Source: Pseudomonas sp. B21_DOA
Lineage (GTDB): Bacteria; Pseudomonadota; Gammaproteobacteria; Pseudomonadales; Pseudomonadaceae
Length of the DNA stretch: 64,000 nucleotides
Assembly (NCBI GenBank): GCA_030544685.1
Contig: CP086683.1
Location: 3,410,001 to 3,474,000, forward strand
Direction of reading: 5' to 3'
Under the pieces are notes generated by a model. It saw only the letters and a list, made by a program, of their open reading frames with translations. It was not told the DNA's origin and ran no database searches. This document shows, piece by piece, positions 54,378-63,737 of this stretch (its first letter is position 1; each line of letters opens with the position of its first letter). Position numbers and translations under genes: made by a program.

Positions 54378-54913
54378 GCACAGTCATTTTCACCATTGGC
54401 CATTCCACCCGGCCAATCGACGTCTTCATCCAGATGCTGAAAAGTTTCGACGTTAACGCCGTGGTGGACATCCGCACCGTGCCACGCTCGCGGACCAATC
54501 CGCAGTACAACCTCGATGTGTTGCCAGACCTGCTCGCCGAATCTGACATCCAGCATTACCAGATCGCCAGCCTCGGCGGCTTGCGCAAGAAATCGAAAAC
54601 CGTGCCGGATGAGGTCAACGCATTCTGGGACAACCGCAGCTTCCACAACTATGCGGACTACGCCTTTTCGGAAGAGTTTGAAGAGGGACTCAATCAGCTG
54701 TTGCAGCTCAGCGACAGCAGACGCTGCGCGATCATGTGCTCGGAGGCTGTCTGGTGGCGCTGCCATCGTCGGATAGTTGCCGATTACCTGCTGAGCCGAG
54801 GCGTGGAGGTCTTGCACATCATGGACATAGGCAAGTCCACGGAGGCAATACTCAATCCTTCGGCCGAGCGAACAGGGATTAAGCTTTGCTATCCGAGGCG
54901 TTTGGAGGGGTAG
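54374..54913 (+). CDS. DUF488 domain protein
   Basis: This 179-residue protein has the family motifs IFTIGHSTRPIDVFIQML, VDIRTVPRSRTNPQYN and CSEAVWWRCHRRIVADYLLSRG. The conserved Cys-Glu, Cys-His-Arg cluster suggests metal or nucleotide chemistry, not proven. ATGA coupling to the permease upstream is clear. Several DUF488 proteins sit with DNA-repair or stress genes; here the partner is a permease. Confidence 0.8.
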   Translation: MSTVIFTIGHSTRPIDVFIQMLKSFDVNAVVDIRTVPRSRTNPQYNLDVLPDLLAESDIQHYQIASLGGLRKKSKTVPDEVNAFWDNRSFHNYADYAFSEEFEEGLNQLLQLSDSRRCAIMCSEAVWWRCHRRIVADYLLSRGVEVLHIMDIGKSTEAILNPSAERTGIKLCYPRRLEG

Positions 54914-54948
54914 GGTTCGACTGAGGTTCTTCGTCGATTGGGCGGGCG

Positions 54949-54973
54949 TCTTCGCGAGCAGGCTCGCTCCCAC
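54949..54973. repeat. single REP element
   Basis: TCTTCGCGAGCAGGCTCGCTCCCAC, single REP half just after the DUF488 gene. Confidence 0.75.
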
Positions 54974-55043
54974 AGTGGGTGGATAGTGGTATTGAAATGT
55001 GTCACACGTTGTCAGTCGGCGGGCGGGTGAGTAAGCTGCCGAC

Positions 55044-55670
55044 ATGAATCAGACTTCAGTTTCCCCATCCTTCCCCGGCCCGCGTGGTCCCGTCGAACAC
55101 GACATTCGTGATCAGATTGTCGCGGCGGCCAACGAGCATTTCAGCCAGTACGGCTATGCCAAAACCACGGTGTCCGATCTGGCCAAGGCCATCGGTTTCT
55201 CCAAGGCGTACATCTACAAATTCTTCGATTCCAAGCAGGCGATAGGCGAGGCCATCTGCGCGAACTGCCTGGGACAGATCGTTGCGGCGGTCGAGCAGGC
55301 GATCAATGAAGCAGACCTGACGCCGACCGAGCGCTTCCGTCGTTTGGTAAAAACCGTGATCGCCACGGGTGTGAACCTGTTCTTCAACGACCGCAAGCTC
55401 TACGACATCGCAGCCTTTGCCGCCGGCGAAAACTGGCCGAGTGCGCAGCGTTACGATGCGCAGATCAAGCGCTTTATCACCGACATTGTCCGTGAAGGGC
55501 GAGAGGCCGGTGAGTTCGAGCGCAGGACGCCGCTGGATGAAACCGTCGAATCGATCCACTTGGCCCTGCGGCCCTTCGTCAATCCGCTGATGCTGCAACA
55601 CAACCTGGACTTCATCGAAGTGGCGCCCACGCTGACTTCGAACCTCATCTTGCGCAGCTTGATGCCTTGA
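55044..55670 (+). CDS. TetR-family regulator of the adjacent FadL/RND genes
   Basis: This 208-residue TetR has an N-terminal HTH (RDQIVAAANEHFSQYGYAKTTVSDLAKAIGFSKAYIYKFFDSKQAIGEAI). The C-terminal domain is long and lacks a named signature. It lies immediately before an outer-membrane FadL-type gene and an RND efflux operon, which carry a shared palindromic motif in front of each; TetR is the natural candidate to bind it. Confidence 0.86.
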   Translation: MNQTSVSPSFPGPRGPVEHDIRDQIVAAANEHFSQYGYAKTTVSDLAKAIGFSKAYIYKFFDSKQAIGEAICANCLGQIVAAVEQAINEADLTPTERFRRLVKTVIATGVNLFFNDRKLYDIAAFAAGENWPSAQRYDAQIKRFITDIVREGREAGEFERRTPLDETVESIHLALRPFVNPLMLQHNLDFIEVAPTLTSNLILRSLMP

Positions 55671-55752
55671 CGCTCTGCTGATCCGAGGAGTCGGATCAGT
55701 CGCCCCAAACCAATCCTGTTCCTGACGCAACAACATTTCTGCTGCTCTGAAA

Positions 55753-55776
55753 GTGACTGTTGACTGATATGGTCAC
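55753..55776. promoter_or_regulatory. operator-like element upstream of fadL-type gene
   Basis: A 24-base sequence with arms GTGAC and GTCAC (GTGACTGTTGAC then TGATATGGTCAC) recurs in nearly identical form at 57142-57165. It includes a TTGAC that could be the -35 hexamer, so a bound regulator would occlude the promoter. It lies 64 bases before the FadL start. Confidence 0.65.
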
Positions 55777-55839
55777 TCGGATAACATCGCCACCGCAGTT
55801 TGGTCATTCCATTTCCGAGACACTCATAGAGTCCACACA

Positions 55840-57111
55840 ATGAAAAAAACAATGCTCAAGCACCCGGTGGGGCTGGCTGTCGTTCTCGCGTCCTCCAACG
55901 TTCTGGCGGGCGGTTTCGCGCTCAACGAGCAAAGCGTCAGCGGCATGGGATCGGGTTTTGCCGGTCGCTCTTCTTCGGCGGAAGACGCCAGCACCGTTTT
56001 CGGCAACCCGGCAGGCATGGCGCGGCTCAAGCGCGAGCAGGCCAGCGTGGGGCAGGCGACGTTGTTTGCGAAGTCCGATATCAGCCAGACCCGCAGCACT
56101 TTCGGCGGCAAGGAAGACGGCGACATGGTGCCGACCACCACGGTGCCGATGGGTTATTACGTCAAACCGATCGACGAGCATTGGGCGTTCGGCGTCGGGT
56201 TTTACGTGCCGTTTGGCCTGATCACCGACTACGGCAGTGGTTTCGCCGGCCGCTACTACGCCAACAAAAGCGAAGTCACCACGCTGACGTTCCAGCCGAC
56301 GATCAGCTATGCCTTCAACGACAAGGTGTCGATCGGCTTCGGCCCGACCATCAACCGCATCAGCGGCGAGCTGTCGGGGATGGTCGCCAATCCGCTGAGC
56401 CCCGGGCGCAACGACGGCAAAGTCAAAAGCACCGGCGACGACACCGCGCTGGGCTTCAACGCCGGGGTCATGGTGCAGGCCACCGAGCAGACCCGCCTGG
56501 GCCTGACCTATCACTCAAAAGTCAGTTACCACCTCGACGCGAAAAGCAAACTCAGCGATGGCATCTTCAACGTGCTCGGCGTAAGCGGTCGCAGCTATGA
56601 CGCGTCGCTTGACGTCGACACCCCGGAATCCGTGGACTTCTCGGTCACCCATCAACTGAACAACGACTGGACGCTGTATGCCGGCAGCACCTGGACGCGC
56701 TGGAGTCGCTTCAAAGAGCTGACCATCGAAAACAGTGGATTGCCGCCATTGCTAGCCGGCCAGTTGGGCACGATCAGCGAGGAGCAGAACTGGCACGACA
56801 CCTGGGCGCACGCCATCGGCGCGGCGTACCGGTTGAACAACCAATGGGTGCTGCGTACCGGGTTCTCGGTTGATCAGTCTCCGGCGAACAACACCCATCG
56901 CGGGCCGCGTATTCCCACGGGCGATCGCAAGGTGTTCAGCCTCGGCGCCGGTTGGACTCCAGCGGAGAATGTCACCATCGACGTCGCCTATTCGTATCTC
57001 TGGGAAGAGAGCGTCGAGATCAACGACACCTCGGCGGGCAAGGGTTCGTACAGCGCGAAATACAAGAACAGCGCCAGCGGGCTCGGTACTTCTGTCAGCT
57101 ATCGCTTCTGA
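55840..57111 (+). CDS. OmpP1/FadL/TodX-family outer-membrane transporter
   Basis: This 423-residue porin-like barrel has a signal peptide (to about residue 23), the N-terminal hatch motif GFALNEQSVSGMGSGFAGRSSSAEDASTVFGNPAG (NPA motif), alternating beta strands and a C-terminal Phe (VSYRF). The family takes up long-chain fatty acids or aromatic hydrocarbons. Its promoter carries an operator-like element also present before the efflux operon, suggesting coordinated uptake and export of a hydrophobic compound. Confidence 0.9.
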   Translation: MKKTMLKHPVGLAVVLASSNVLAGGFALNEQSVSGMGSGFAGRSSSAEDASTVFGNPAGMARLKREQASVGQATLFAKSDISQTRSTFGGKEDGDMVPTTTVPMGYYVKPIDEHWAFGVGFYVPFGLITDYGSGFAGRYYANKSEVTTLTFQPTISYAFNDKVSIGFGPTINRISGELSGMVANPLSPGRNDGKVKSTGDDTALGFNAGVMVQATEQTRLGLTYHSKVSYHLDAKSKLSDGIFNVLGVSGRSYDASLDVDTPESVDFSVTHQLNNDWTLYAGSTWTRWSRFKELTIENSGLPPLLAGQLGTISEEQNWHDTWAHAIGAAYRLNNQWVLRTGFSVDQSPANNTHRGPRIPTGDRKVFSLGAGWTPAENVTIDVAYSYLWEESVEINDTSAGKGSYSAKYKNSASGLGTSVSYRF

Positions 57112-57141
57112 TTCAGCGCTGAACATCGGGCCGGTGACTCC

Positions 57142-57165
57142 GTGACTGTTGACGATATTGGTCAC
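57142..57165. promoter_or_regulatory. operator-like element upstream of RND operon
   Basis: GTGACTGTTGAC followed by GATATTGGTCAC: same arms and length as 55753-55776, with only the position of one T in the centre changed. A TTGAC within it resembles a -35 element. It lies about 47 bases before the membrane-fusion protein start. Confidence 0.65.
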
Positions 57166-57211
57166 AAGACTGAGAATATGATGATCATCCTATTTTCAGT
57201 GAAGGAATTCC

Positions 57212-58321
57212 ATGCGCCGGCTCCGACCTTTCCCCCTCGCGGTATGTTTGTTGCCCTTGGCCCTGACGGCGTGCGGGGATTCCTCCAGCGCAAAAGATCC
57301 ACGTACCTTGGCGCCGATTGTCAGATCGGCGGCGGTGCAGCCGGCAGAAAATGGAACACGATCATTCACCGGCGTCGTCGCTGCGCGCACCCAGGGCGAT
57401 CTGGGCTTTCGCGTCTCTGGCAAGGTGCTCGAGCGTCTGGTTGATACCGGTCAAACGGTCAAGCGCGGTCAGCCACTGATGCGCCTCGATCCGATCGACC
57501 TCGGCCTGCAGGCGCGAGCCCAGCAAGAAGCGGTTAGCGCCGCTCGCGCCCGAGCCCTACAGACTGCCGGTGACGAAGCGCGCAATCGCAAGCTCGTCGC
57601 CGCCGGCGCTATTTCGGCATCGGCCTACGATCAGTTCAAAGCTGCGGCCGACACCGCCAGGGCGCAACTCAATGCCGCTGTGGCGCAAGCGGACGTCGCG
57701 CGCAACGCCTCGGGTTACGCGGTTCTGGTGGCAGACGCTGATGGCGTAGTGGTGGAAACCCTCGCCGAGCCCGGGCAAGTCGTCAGCCCGGGACAACCGG
57801 TGGTGCGGCTGGCGCGGGCCGGTCAGCGGGAGGCCATCATCCATTTGCCCGAGACCCTGCGGCCCGCACCGGGCTCCACCGCTCAGGCAAAACTGTATGG
57901 CGATACGTCGGCTGCCGTGAGCGCAAAACTGCGACTGCTTTCCGATTCGGCCGACAGCACCACTCGTACTTTTGAGGCGCGCTATGTGCTCGAAGGCAGG
58001 TTGGCCAATGCGCCAATCGGCTCGACGGTCACCCTTGATATCGGCCAGGGTTCTGCGCCAAGACAGGCATTGAAAGTGCCCATCGCCGCGATCTACAACG
58101 CAGGCGAGGGCCCCGGTGTGTGGGTGATCGCAGGCACACCGGCGAAAGTGAGCTGGCGCCCGGTCGAGGTGCTGGGCTTGAGCGATGATTCGGCCCGTGT
58201 CGCTGGCCAGCTCAACGTCGGTGAACCGATTGTTGCGCTGGGCGCGCATCTGCTGCGCGATGGCGAAGAAGTGCGCTTGCTTGCGCGCGACGATGGCCAG
58301 GTTGCCGGGAGCCGTCCATGA
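57212..58321 (+). CDS. RND efflux membrane-fusion lipoprotein
   Basis: This 369-residue periplasmic adaptor has a lipobox near residue 21 (LALTAC), a barrel-sandwich hybrid (RVSGKVLERLVDTGQTVKRGQPLMRLDPID; residues about 67-96), an alpha-hairpin (QQEAVSAARARALQTAGDEARNRKL...) and a beta-barrel domain. Its stop overlaps the RND permease start (ATGA), so the two are translated together. No outer-membrane factor gene is linked. Confidence 0.9.
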   Translation: MRRLRPFPLAVCLLPLALTACGDSSSAKDPRTLAPIVRSAAVQPAENGTRSFTGVVAARTQGDLGFRVSGKVLERLVDTGQTVKRGQPLMRLDPIDLGLQARAQQEAVSAARARALQTAGDEARNRKLVAAGAISASAYDQFKAAADTARAQLNAAVAQADVARNASGYAVLVADADGVVVETLAEPGQVVSPGQPVVRLARAGQREAIIHLPETLRPAPGSTAQAKLYGDTSAAVSAKLRLLSDSADSTTRTFEARYVLEGRLANAPIGSTVTLDIGQGSAPRQALKVPIAAIYNAGEGPGVWVIAGTPAKVSWRPVEVLGLSDDSARVAGQLNVGEPIVALGAHLLRDGEEVRLLARDDGQVAGSRP

Positions 58322-61300
58322 GCGAGGGCCGGTTCAACCTTTCCGCCATCGCTGTTCGCCAGCGCGCAATCACGGTGTTTCTGATTTTTCTGATCGCCGT
58401 GGCCGGCGTCCTGTCGTTCTTCAAACTGGGCCGGGCGGAGGACCCGCCGTTCACGGTCAAGCAGCTGACCGTCATCACCGCGTGGCCGGGAGCGACCGCG
58501 CAAGAGATGCAGGATCAGGTCGCCGAACCCCTCGAAAAACGCTTGCAGGAACTGAAGTGGTATGACCGCTCGGAAACCTACACCCGCCCGGGTCTCGCAT
58601 TTACCGTTGTCTCGTTGCTCGACAGCACACCGCCATCGCAGGTGCAGGAAGAGTTTTATCAGGCACGGAAAAAGCTCGACGACGAAGCGATCAAGCTGCC
58701 GGCGGGTGTCATGGGGCCGATGGTCAACGACGAGTTTTCCGACGTGACCTTCGCGCTCTTCGCCTTGAAAGCCAAGGGCGAGCCGCAGCGCTTGCTGGTG
58801 CGCGACGCGGAGACTTTACGCCAACGCCTGTTGCACGTACCGGGAGTAAAAAAGGTCAACATCATTGGTGAGCAGGCCGAGCGGATATTCGTTTCGTTTT
58901 CCCATGATCGCTTGGCGACGCTGGGCTTGTCGCCGCAGGACATCTTCGCCGCGCTGAACAATCAAAACGTGCTGACGCCCGCCGGATCGGTCGAAACCCA
59001 AGGGCCAGAGGTGTTTTTGCGCGTCGACGGCGCGTTCGACACGTTGCAGAAAATTCGTGAAACGCCGGTTGTCGCGCAGGGACGCACCCTGAAGCTGTCT
59101 GATGTCGCGACGGTCGAGCGCGGCTACGAAGACCCGGCAACCTTCCTGGTGCGCAACAACGGCGAAGAAGCGTTATTGCTCGGCGTGATCATGCGCGAGG
59201 GCTGGAACGGCCTCGATCTGGGCAAGGCGCTGGATGCCGAGACAGTCAGGATCAACGAAGAAATGCCCTTGGGCATGACCCTCTCGAAAGTCACCGATCA
59301 GGCAGTGAATATCGACTCGGCGGTCGGCGAGTTCATGGTCAAATTCTTTGTCGCGCTGCTGGTGGTCATGCTGGTGTGCTTTCTCAGCATGGGCTGGCGT
59401 GTCGGCGTGGTGGTCGCAGCGGCAGTGCCGTTGACCCTGGCGATCGTGTTTGTGGTGATGGCGGCCACTGGCAAGAACTTTGACCGGATCACCTTGGGTT
59501 CGCTGATTCTGGCGCTCGGCTTGCTGGTCGATGACGCGATCATCGCCATTGAAATGATGGTGGTGAAAATGGAGGAGGGCTACGACCGCATCAAGGCCTC
59601 GGCCTATGCCTGGAGCCATACCGCAGCGCCAATGCTGGCCGGTACGCTGGTGACGGCGATTGGCTTTTTGCCCAACGGATTCGCGCAATCAACGGCAGGT
59701 GAATACACCAGCAACATGTTCTGGATTGTCGGCATCGCGCTCATTGCGTCGTGGGTCGTCGCCGTGGTTTTCACGCCGTACCTGGGCGTGAAGCTGTTGC
59801 CGGATATCAAGAAAGTCGAAGGCGGGCATGCGGCGATATACGATACGCCGCGCTACAACCGTTTTCGGCGGATTCTGGCGTGGGTGATTACGCGCAAATG
59901 GCTGGTGGCGGGCGTGGTTGTCGTGTTGTTCACCGTTGCGATCCCAGGCATGGGGCTGGTGAAGAAACAGTTCTTTCCGACCTCTGACCGCCCGGAAGTG
60001 ATGATCGAAGTGCAGATGCCCTACGGCACGTCCATCGAGCAGACCAGCGCCGCGGCGGCCAAAGTCGAAGCCTGGCTGCACAAGCAGGAAGAGGCCAAAA
60101 TCGTCACCGCCTATATCGGTCAGGGTGCGCCACGGTTTTTCCTGGCGATGGCGCCGGAGTTGCCGGATCCATCGTTCGCCAAAATCGTCGTGCTGACCGA
60201 CAACCAGGACGCCCGTGAAACTCTGAAGTTGCGTTTACGCGAAGCGGTCGCCGAAGGGCTTGCTCCAGAAGCGCGCATTCGGGCCACGCAAATCGTCTTC
60301 GGGCCGTACTCGCCATTCCCGGTGGCCTACCGGGTGCTGGGGCCGGATCCGGCGAAATTGCGCGACATCGCCGAGCAGGTCAGGGCTGTGATGCAGGACA
60401 GCCCGATGATGAGAACCGTCAACACTGACTGGGGGCCGCTGACGCCGACCTTGCATTTCAACCTGGATCAGGACCGCTTGCAGGCAGTGGGGCTGACGTC
60501 CAGCGCGGTCGCCCAGCAGTTGCAGTTTCTGCTCAGCGGCGTGCCGATCACGGCGGTGCGCGAAGACATCCGTTCCGTGCAGGTGGTTGGTCGTGCGGCG
60601 GGCAATATCCGCCTGGACCCGGCACAGATCGAAGGCTTCACCCTGGTCGGTGCGGCGGGGCAGCGCATCCCGCTGTCGCAGATCGGCCAGGTCGAAGTGC
60701 GCATGGAAGACCCGATCCTGCGCCGCCGCGATCGCACGCCGACCATCACCGTGCGCGGCGACATCGCCGAAGGTTTGCAGCCACCGGACGTGTCCGGCGC
60801 GATCATCCAGCAGTTGCAGCCGATTATCGAAAACCTGCCTTCCGGCTACCGGATTGAACAGGCGGGCGCCATCGAAGAATCCGGCAAGGCCGGCAAAGCG
60901 ATTCTGCCGTTGCTGCCGATCATGATCGCCATGACGCTGCTCATCATCATCGTCCAGGTACGCTCGATCTCGGCGATGATCATGGTCTTCCTCACCTCGC
61001 CGTTAGGCTTGATCGGTGTGGTGCCGACGCTGCTGATCTTCAACCAGCCATTCGGTATCAATGCGCTGGTCGGGTTGATTGCGCTGTCCGGGATTCTGAT
61101 GCGCAACACGCTGATTCTGATCGGGCAGATCCATCACAACGAGCAGGAAGGGCTGGCGCCGTTCCATGCCGTGGTTGAAGCGACAGTGCAACGGGCGCGG
61201 CCGGTGTTGTTGACCGCGCTGGCGGCGATTCTCGCGTTCATTCCGCTGACCCACTCGGTGTTCTGGGGCACGCTGGCCTACACGCTGATCGGCGGCACGT

Positions 61301-61386
61301 TTGTTGGCACGATTATCACGCTGGTGTTTCTGCCGGCGATGTACGCGATCTGGTTCAGGATTCGGCCTGAGAACAAACAGCAGTAG
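58318..61386 (+). CDS. RND efflux permease (HAE1/AcrB-type)
   Basis: This 1022-residue inner-membrane proton antiporter has 12 TM with large periplasmic loops. The TM4 proton relay DD is in LALGLLVDDAIIAIEMM; VVKFFVALLVVMLVCFLSMGWRVG and the second half (QVRSISAMIMVFLTSPLGLIG) are typical. It resembles the MexB/AcrB/HAE1 group, though substrate cannot be predicted. It lies in an operon with the fusion protein and downstream of an element that is probably shared with the fadL-type gene. Confidence 0.92.
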   Translation: MSEGRFNLSAIAVRQRAITVFLIFLIAVAGVLSFFKLGRAEDPPFTVKQLTVITAWPGATAQEMQDQVAEPLEKRLQELKWYDRSETYTRPGLAFTVVSLLDSTPPSQVQEEFYQARKKLDDEAIKLPAGVMGPMVNDEFSDVTFALFALKAKGEPQRLLVRDAETLRQRLLHVPGVKKVNIIGEQAERIFVSFSHDRLATLGLSPQDIFAALNNQNVLTPAGSVETQGPEVFLRVDGAFDTLQKIRETPVVAQGRTLKLSDVATVERGYEDPATFLVRNNGEEALLLGVIMREGWNGLDLGKALDAETVRINEEMPLGMTLSKVTDQAVNIDSAVGEFMVKFFVALLVVMLVCFLSMGWRVGVVVAAAVPLTLAIVFVVMAATGKNFDRITLGSLILALGLLVDDAIIAIEMMVVKMEEGYDRIKASAYAWSHTAAPMLAGTLVTAIGFLPNGFAQSTAGEYTSNMFWIVGIALIASWVVAVVFTPYLGVKLLPDIKKVEGGHAAIYDTPRYNRFRRILAWVITRKWLVAGVVVVLFTVAIPGMGLVKKQFFPTSDRPEVMIEVQMPYGTSIEQTSAAAAKVEAWLHKQEEAKIVTAYIGQGAPRFFLAMAPELPDPSFAKIVVLTDNQDARETLKLRLREAVAEGLAPEARIRATQIVFGPYSPFPVAYRVLGPDPAKLRDIAEQVRAVMQDSPMMRTVNTDWGPLTPTLHFNLDQDRLQAVGLTSSAVAQQLQFLLSGVPITAVREDIRSVQVVGRAAGNIRLDPAQIEGFTLVGAAGQRIPLSQIGQVEVRMEDPILRRRDRTPTITVRGDIAEGLQPPDVSGAIIQQLQPIIENLPSGYRIEQAGAIEESGKAGKAILPLLPIMIAMTLLIIIVQVRSISAMIMVFLTSPLGLIGVVPTLLIFNQPFGINALVGLIALSGILMRNTLILIGQIHHNEQEGLAPFHAVVEATVQRARPVLLTALAAILAFIPLTHSVFWGTLAYTLIGGTFVGTIITLVFLPAMYAIWFRIRPENKQQ

Positions 61387-61528
61387 CGGGGCTGTCGAAG
61401 GTCCGTATGAAGAAGGCTTGAATCTGAACTTTCGTGCCGGGCAAGCCCTTGACGGTGACGTGCAGCGTGCAGCTGTCTACACTGCGCGCTGCACCTGAAA
61501 ATCCTTCGGGTGATTCGGAGCGTCCAGC

Positions 61529-62347
61529 ATGTCTGTCCAGCATCGCAATAACGTGAACGTAGTAGGCGATGGCTCGGCAACGTTGGTCTTCTCCCACGGG
61601 TTTGGCTGCGATCAAACCATGTGGTGTTACCTCGTGGAGCATTTTACCGATCGCTTCAGGGTCGTCCTTTATGACCTTGTCGGTGCCGGACAGTCTGATC
61701 TCACGGCTTATGACCCGCAGAAATACAGTTCACTGGAAGGCTACGCGCAAGATCTGGCTGAAATCATCGATGAGTTCGCTGTCGGCCCGGTCATCGTCGT
61801 CGGTCACTCCGTCAGTGCCATGATTGGCGCATTGACTGACAGAGCGCATCGGGGTCGTATCGCAGCTCATGTGATGATTGGCCCGTCTCCTTGCTATGTC
61901 GACTCCGGGGGTTACGTCGGGGGATTCACACTCGAAGACATCAACTCTCTGCTGGATACCCTCGACAGCAATTATCTCGGCTGGTCGAGCACGATGGCCC
62001 CCGTCATCATGGGGGCTCCCGGCCAACCGGCGCTTGGTGAGACGCTGACGAACAGTTTTTGCCGGACTGATCCGGAAATCGCCAAGCAGTTCGCGCGGGT
62101 GACATTCATGTCGGATAACCGCGATGACGTGGTCGGTCTGGACACGCCGACCCTGATATTGCAGTCCACCGATGACATCATCGCTCCGGTCGCCGTAGGT
62201 GAGTATCTGCACCAGAGCCTGCCCAACAGCACCCTCTGTCTGGTCACCAATGTTGGTCATTGTCCGCACATGAGTGTGCCCAGCGCGTGCTCGCAAGCCA
62301 TGGACCGCTTTCTTCTACCTTGGACGAAAGACGCAGATGGTCGCTGA
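61529..62347 (+). CDS. rsbQ: RsbQ-like alpha/beta hydrolase
   Basis: This 272-residue alpha/beta hydrolase resembles Bacillus RsbQ. It has FSHGFGCDQTMW (oxyanion region), VVGHSVSAMIGALTD as nucleophile elbow (Ser), an acid in STDDIIAPVAVGEYL and His in NVGHCPHMSVPS. In Bacillus, RsbQ produces a signal sensed by the PAS domain of RsbP. Here the next gene begins with a PAS domain and overlaps the stop by 11 bases, which strongly suggests the same pairing. The symbol is by analogy. Confidence 0.8.
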   Translation: MSVQHRNNVNVVGDGSATLVFSHGFGCDQTMWCYLVEHFTDRFRVVLYDLVGAGQSDLTAYDPQKYSSLEGYAQDLAEIIDEFAVGPVIVVGHSVSAMIGALTDRAHRGRIAAHVMIGPSPCYVDSGGYVGGFTLEDINSLLDTLDSNYLGWSSTMAPVIMGAPGQPALGETLTNSFCRTDPEIAKQFARVTFMSDNRDDVVGLDTPTLILQSTDDIIAPVAVGEYLHQSLPNSTLCLVTNVGHCPHMSVPSACSQAMDRFLLPWTKDADGR

Positions 62348-63511
62348 ACCCTCCCTGATTCCCGATCCTCAGGCGCTTTTTGACGACGCGCCATGCGGCC
62401 TGATCGTTACCCGCGAAGACGGCAGCATCCTGCGTGCGAATAAGACTTTCTGTACCTGGATCGGTTGGGAAAACCCCGATCTGCAAGGCCGGCGCTTTCA
62501 GGATTTGCTCACCATGGGCGGACGGATTTTTCACCAGACTCATTGGTCTCCGCTGATACAAATGCAAGGCTCGGTGTCGGAGGTGAAACTGGATCTGGTG
62601 CGTCGCGACAAGGCCTTGATACCCATGTTGCTCAATGGCGTTCGTCAGCAGCACGAGTCCGGCGTTGTCTATCAGTTGGCATTGTTCTGCACCACCGACC
62701 GGGACAAGTACGAACGTGAGCTATTGAAAGCCCGGCAACTGGCTGAAGGGCTTCTGGCGAATAAAGTGGCCGCTGAAACAGCATTGTCGCAGGCGCAGAT
62801 GGAGCTGAAAGAAGCTTACGAAAAAGCGCAGCGTCGGGCGCTATTTGCTGAGCAAATGGTTGCCATTGTCAGCCATGACCTAAAGAACCCGCTGACGGCT
62901 ATCAAAATGGCGGCAGAGATGCTCGGTCGGAAAATGCCTGAGGGGAGGAAAAGCTGATGCTGAGCCACATCGGCAGCTCAACGGATCGAGCGCATCGAAT
63001 GATATCTGATCTGCTCGATTTCGCTTCGGCCAGAGTCGGCCGAGGGCTATCCGTTTCGCCCACGGTCATCGAATTGCATTCGGTGGTGGCTCAGAGCGTC
63101 GCAGAGCTGCGGGTGGCCTTTCCAGATGTCGCTATCGAGCATCAATCGGTTGGGTGGGGAGATGTCGAACTCGACGCTGATCGCATGCAACAGATCATCG
63201 GTAACCTGGTCGCCAACAGTGCCGCCTACGGCGACCAGAAAAGGCCGATTACTGTAATTTCCACGCTTGATGCCAACCGGGCAAGCATTTCGGTTCACAA
63301 CTTCGGCCCGGCGATTGCCGAGTCAGCTCGGGCGAAGCTTTTCGAGCCCATGACCCGTGGCTCAGACCAGGATGATCACGTTCGCAGCGTCGGGCTTGGT
63401 CTCTTCATCGTCCGGGAAATCGTTACTGCCCATGCAGGCGATATCTCCGTGCGCTCGACGGCTGATGACGGCACTACGTTTACGGTGAATTTTCCTGCTC
63501 AAGCAAACTGA
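62337..63511 (+). pseudogene. PAS-domain sensor histidine kinase, frameshifted as given
   Basis: Start MVAEPSLIPDPQALF at ATG 62337, then a PAS domain (DDAPCGLIVTREDGSILRANKTFCTWIGW), a coiled coil, the H-box SHDLKNPLTAIKMAAEML (phosphoacceptor His) and a HATPase_c domain (N-box GNLVANSAAYG, G-box VGLGLFIVREIV). One base missing near 62947 breaks the frame after MPEGR; it resumes with LMLSHIGSSTDRAHRM. Corrected 391 residues, no TM segment, so cytosolic. It takes the place of RsbP phosphatase after an RsbQ-like hydrolase. Confidence 0.8.
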
Positions 63512-63737
63512 TCAGGCTCCACACATCAGCCTTTACGGGTGCCTGGAACACAAGCCAATTCCTTTGATCAAGACCAAACATGGTGGTTTTTTCGAACCTT
63601 TTCAGCGAAATACCTATCAACACGAAGGAGAGGTTATCGCTTGACGGCGAACACAGACAAAACACTCATTCACATGGCTGGATGGGGGCGCTGAGGTATG
63701 TAGGTGCATGCGTCAGCGCGCAACCCGGGATTGATCC

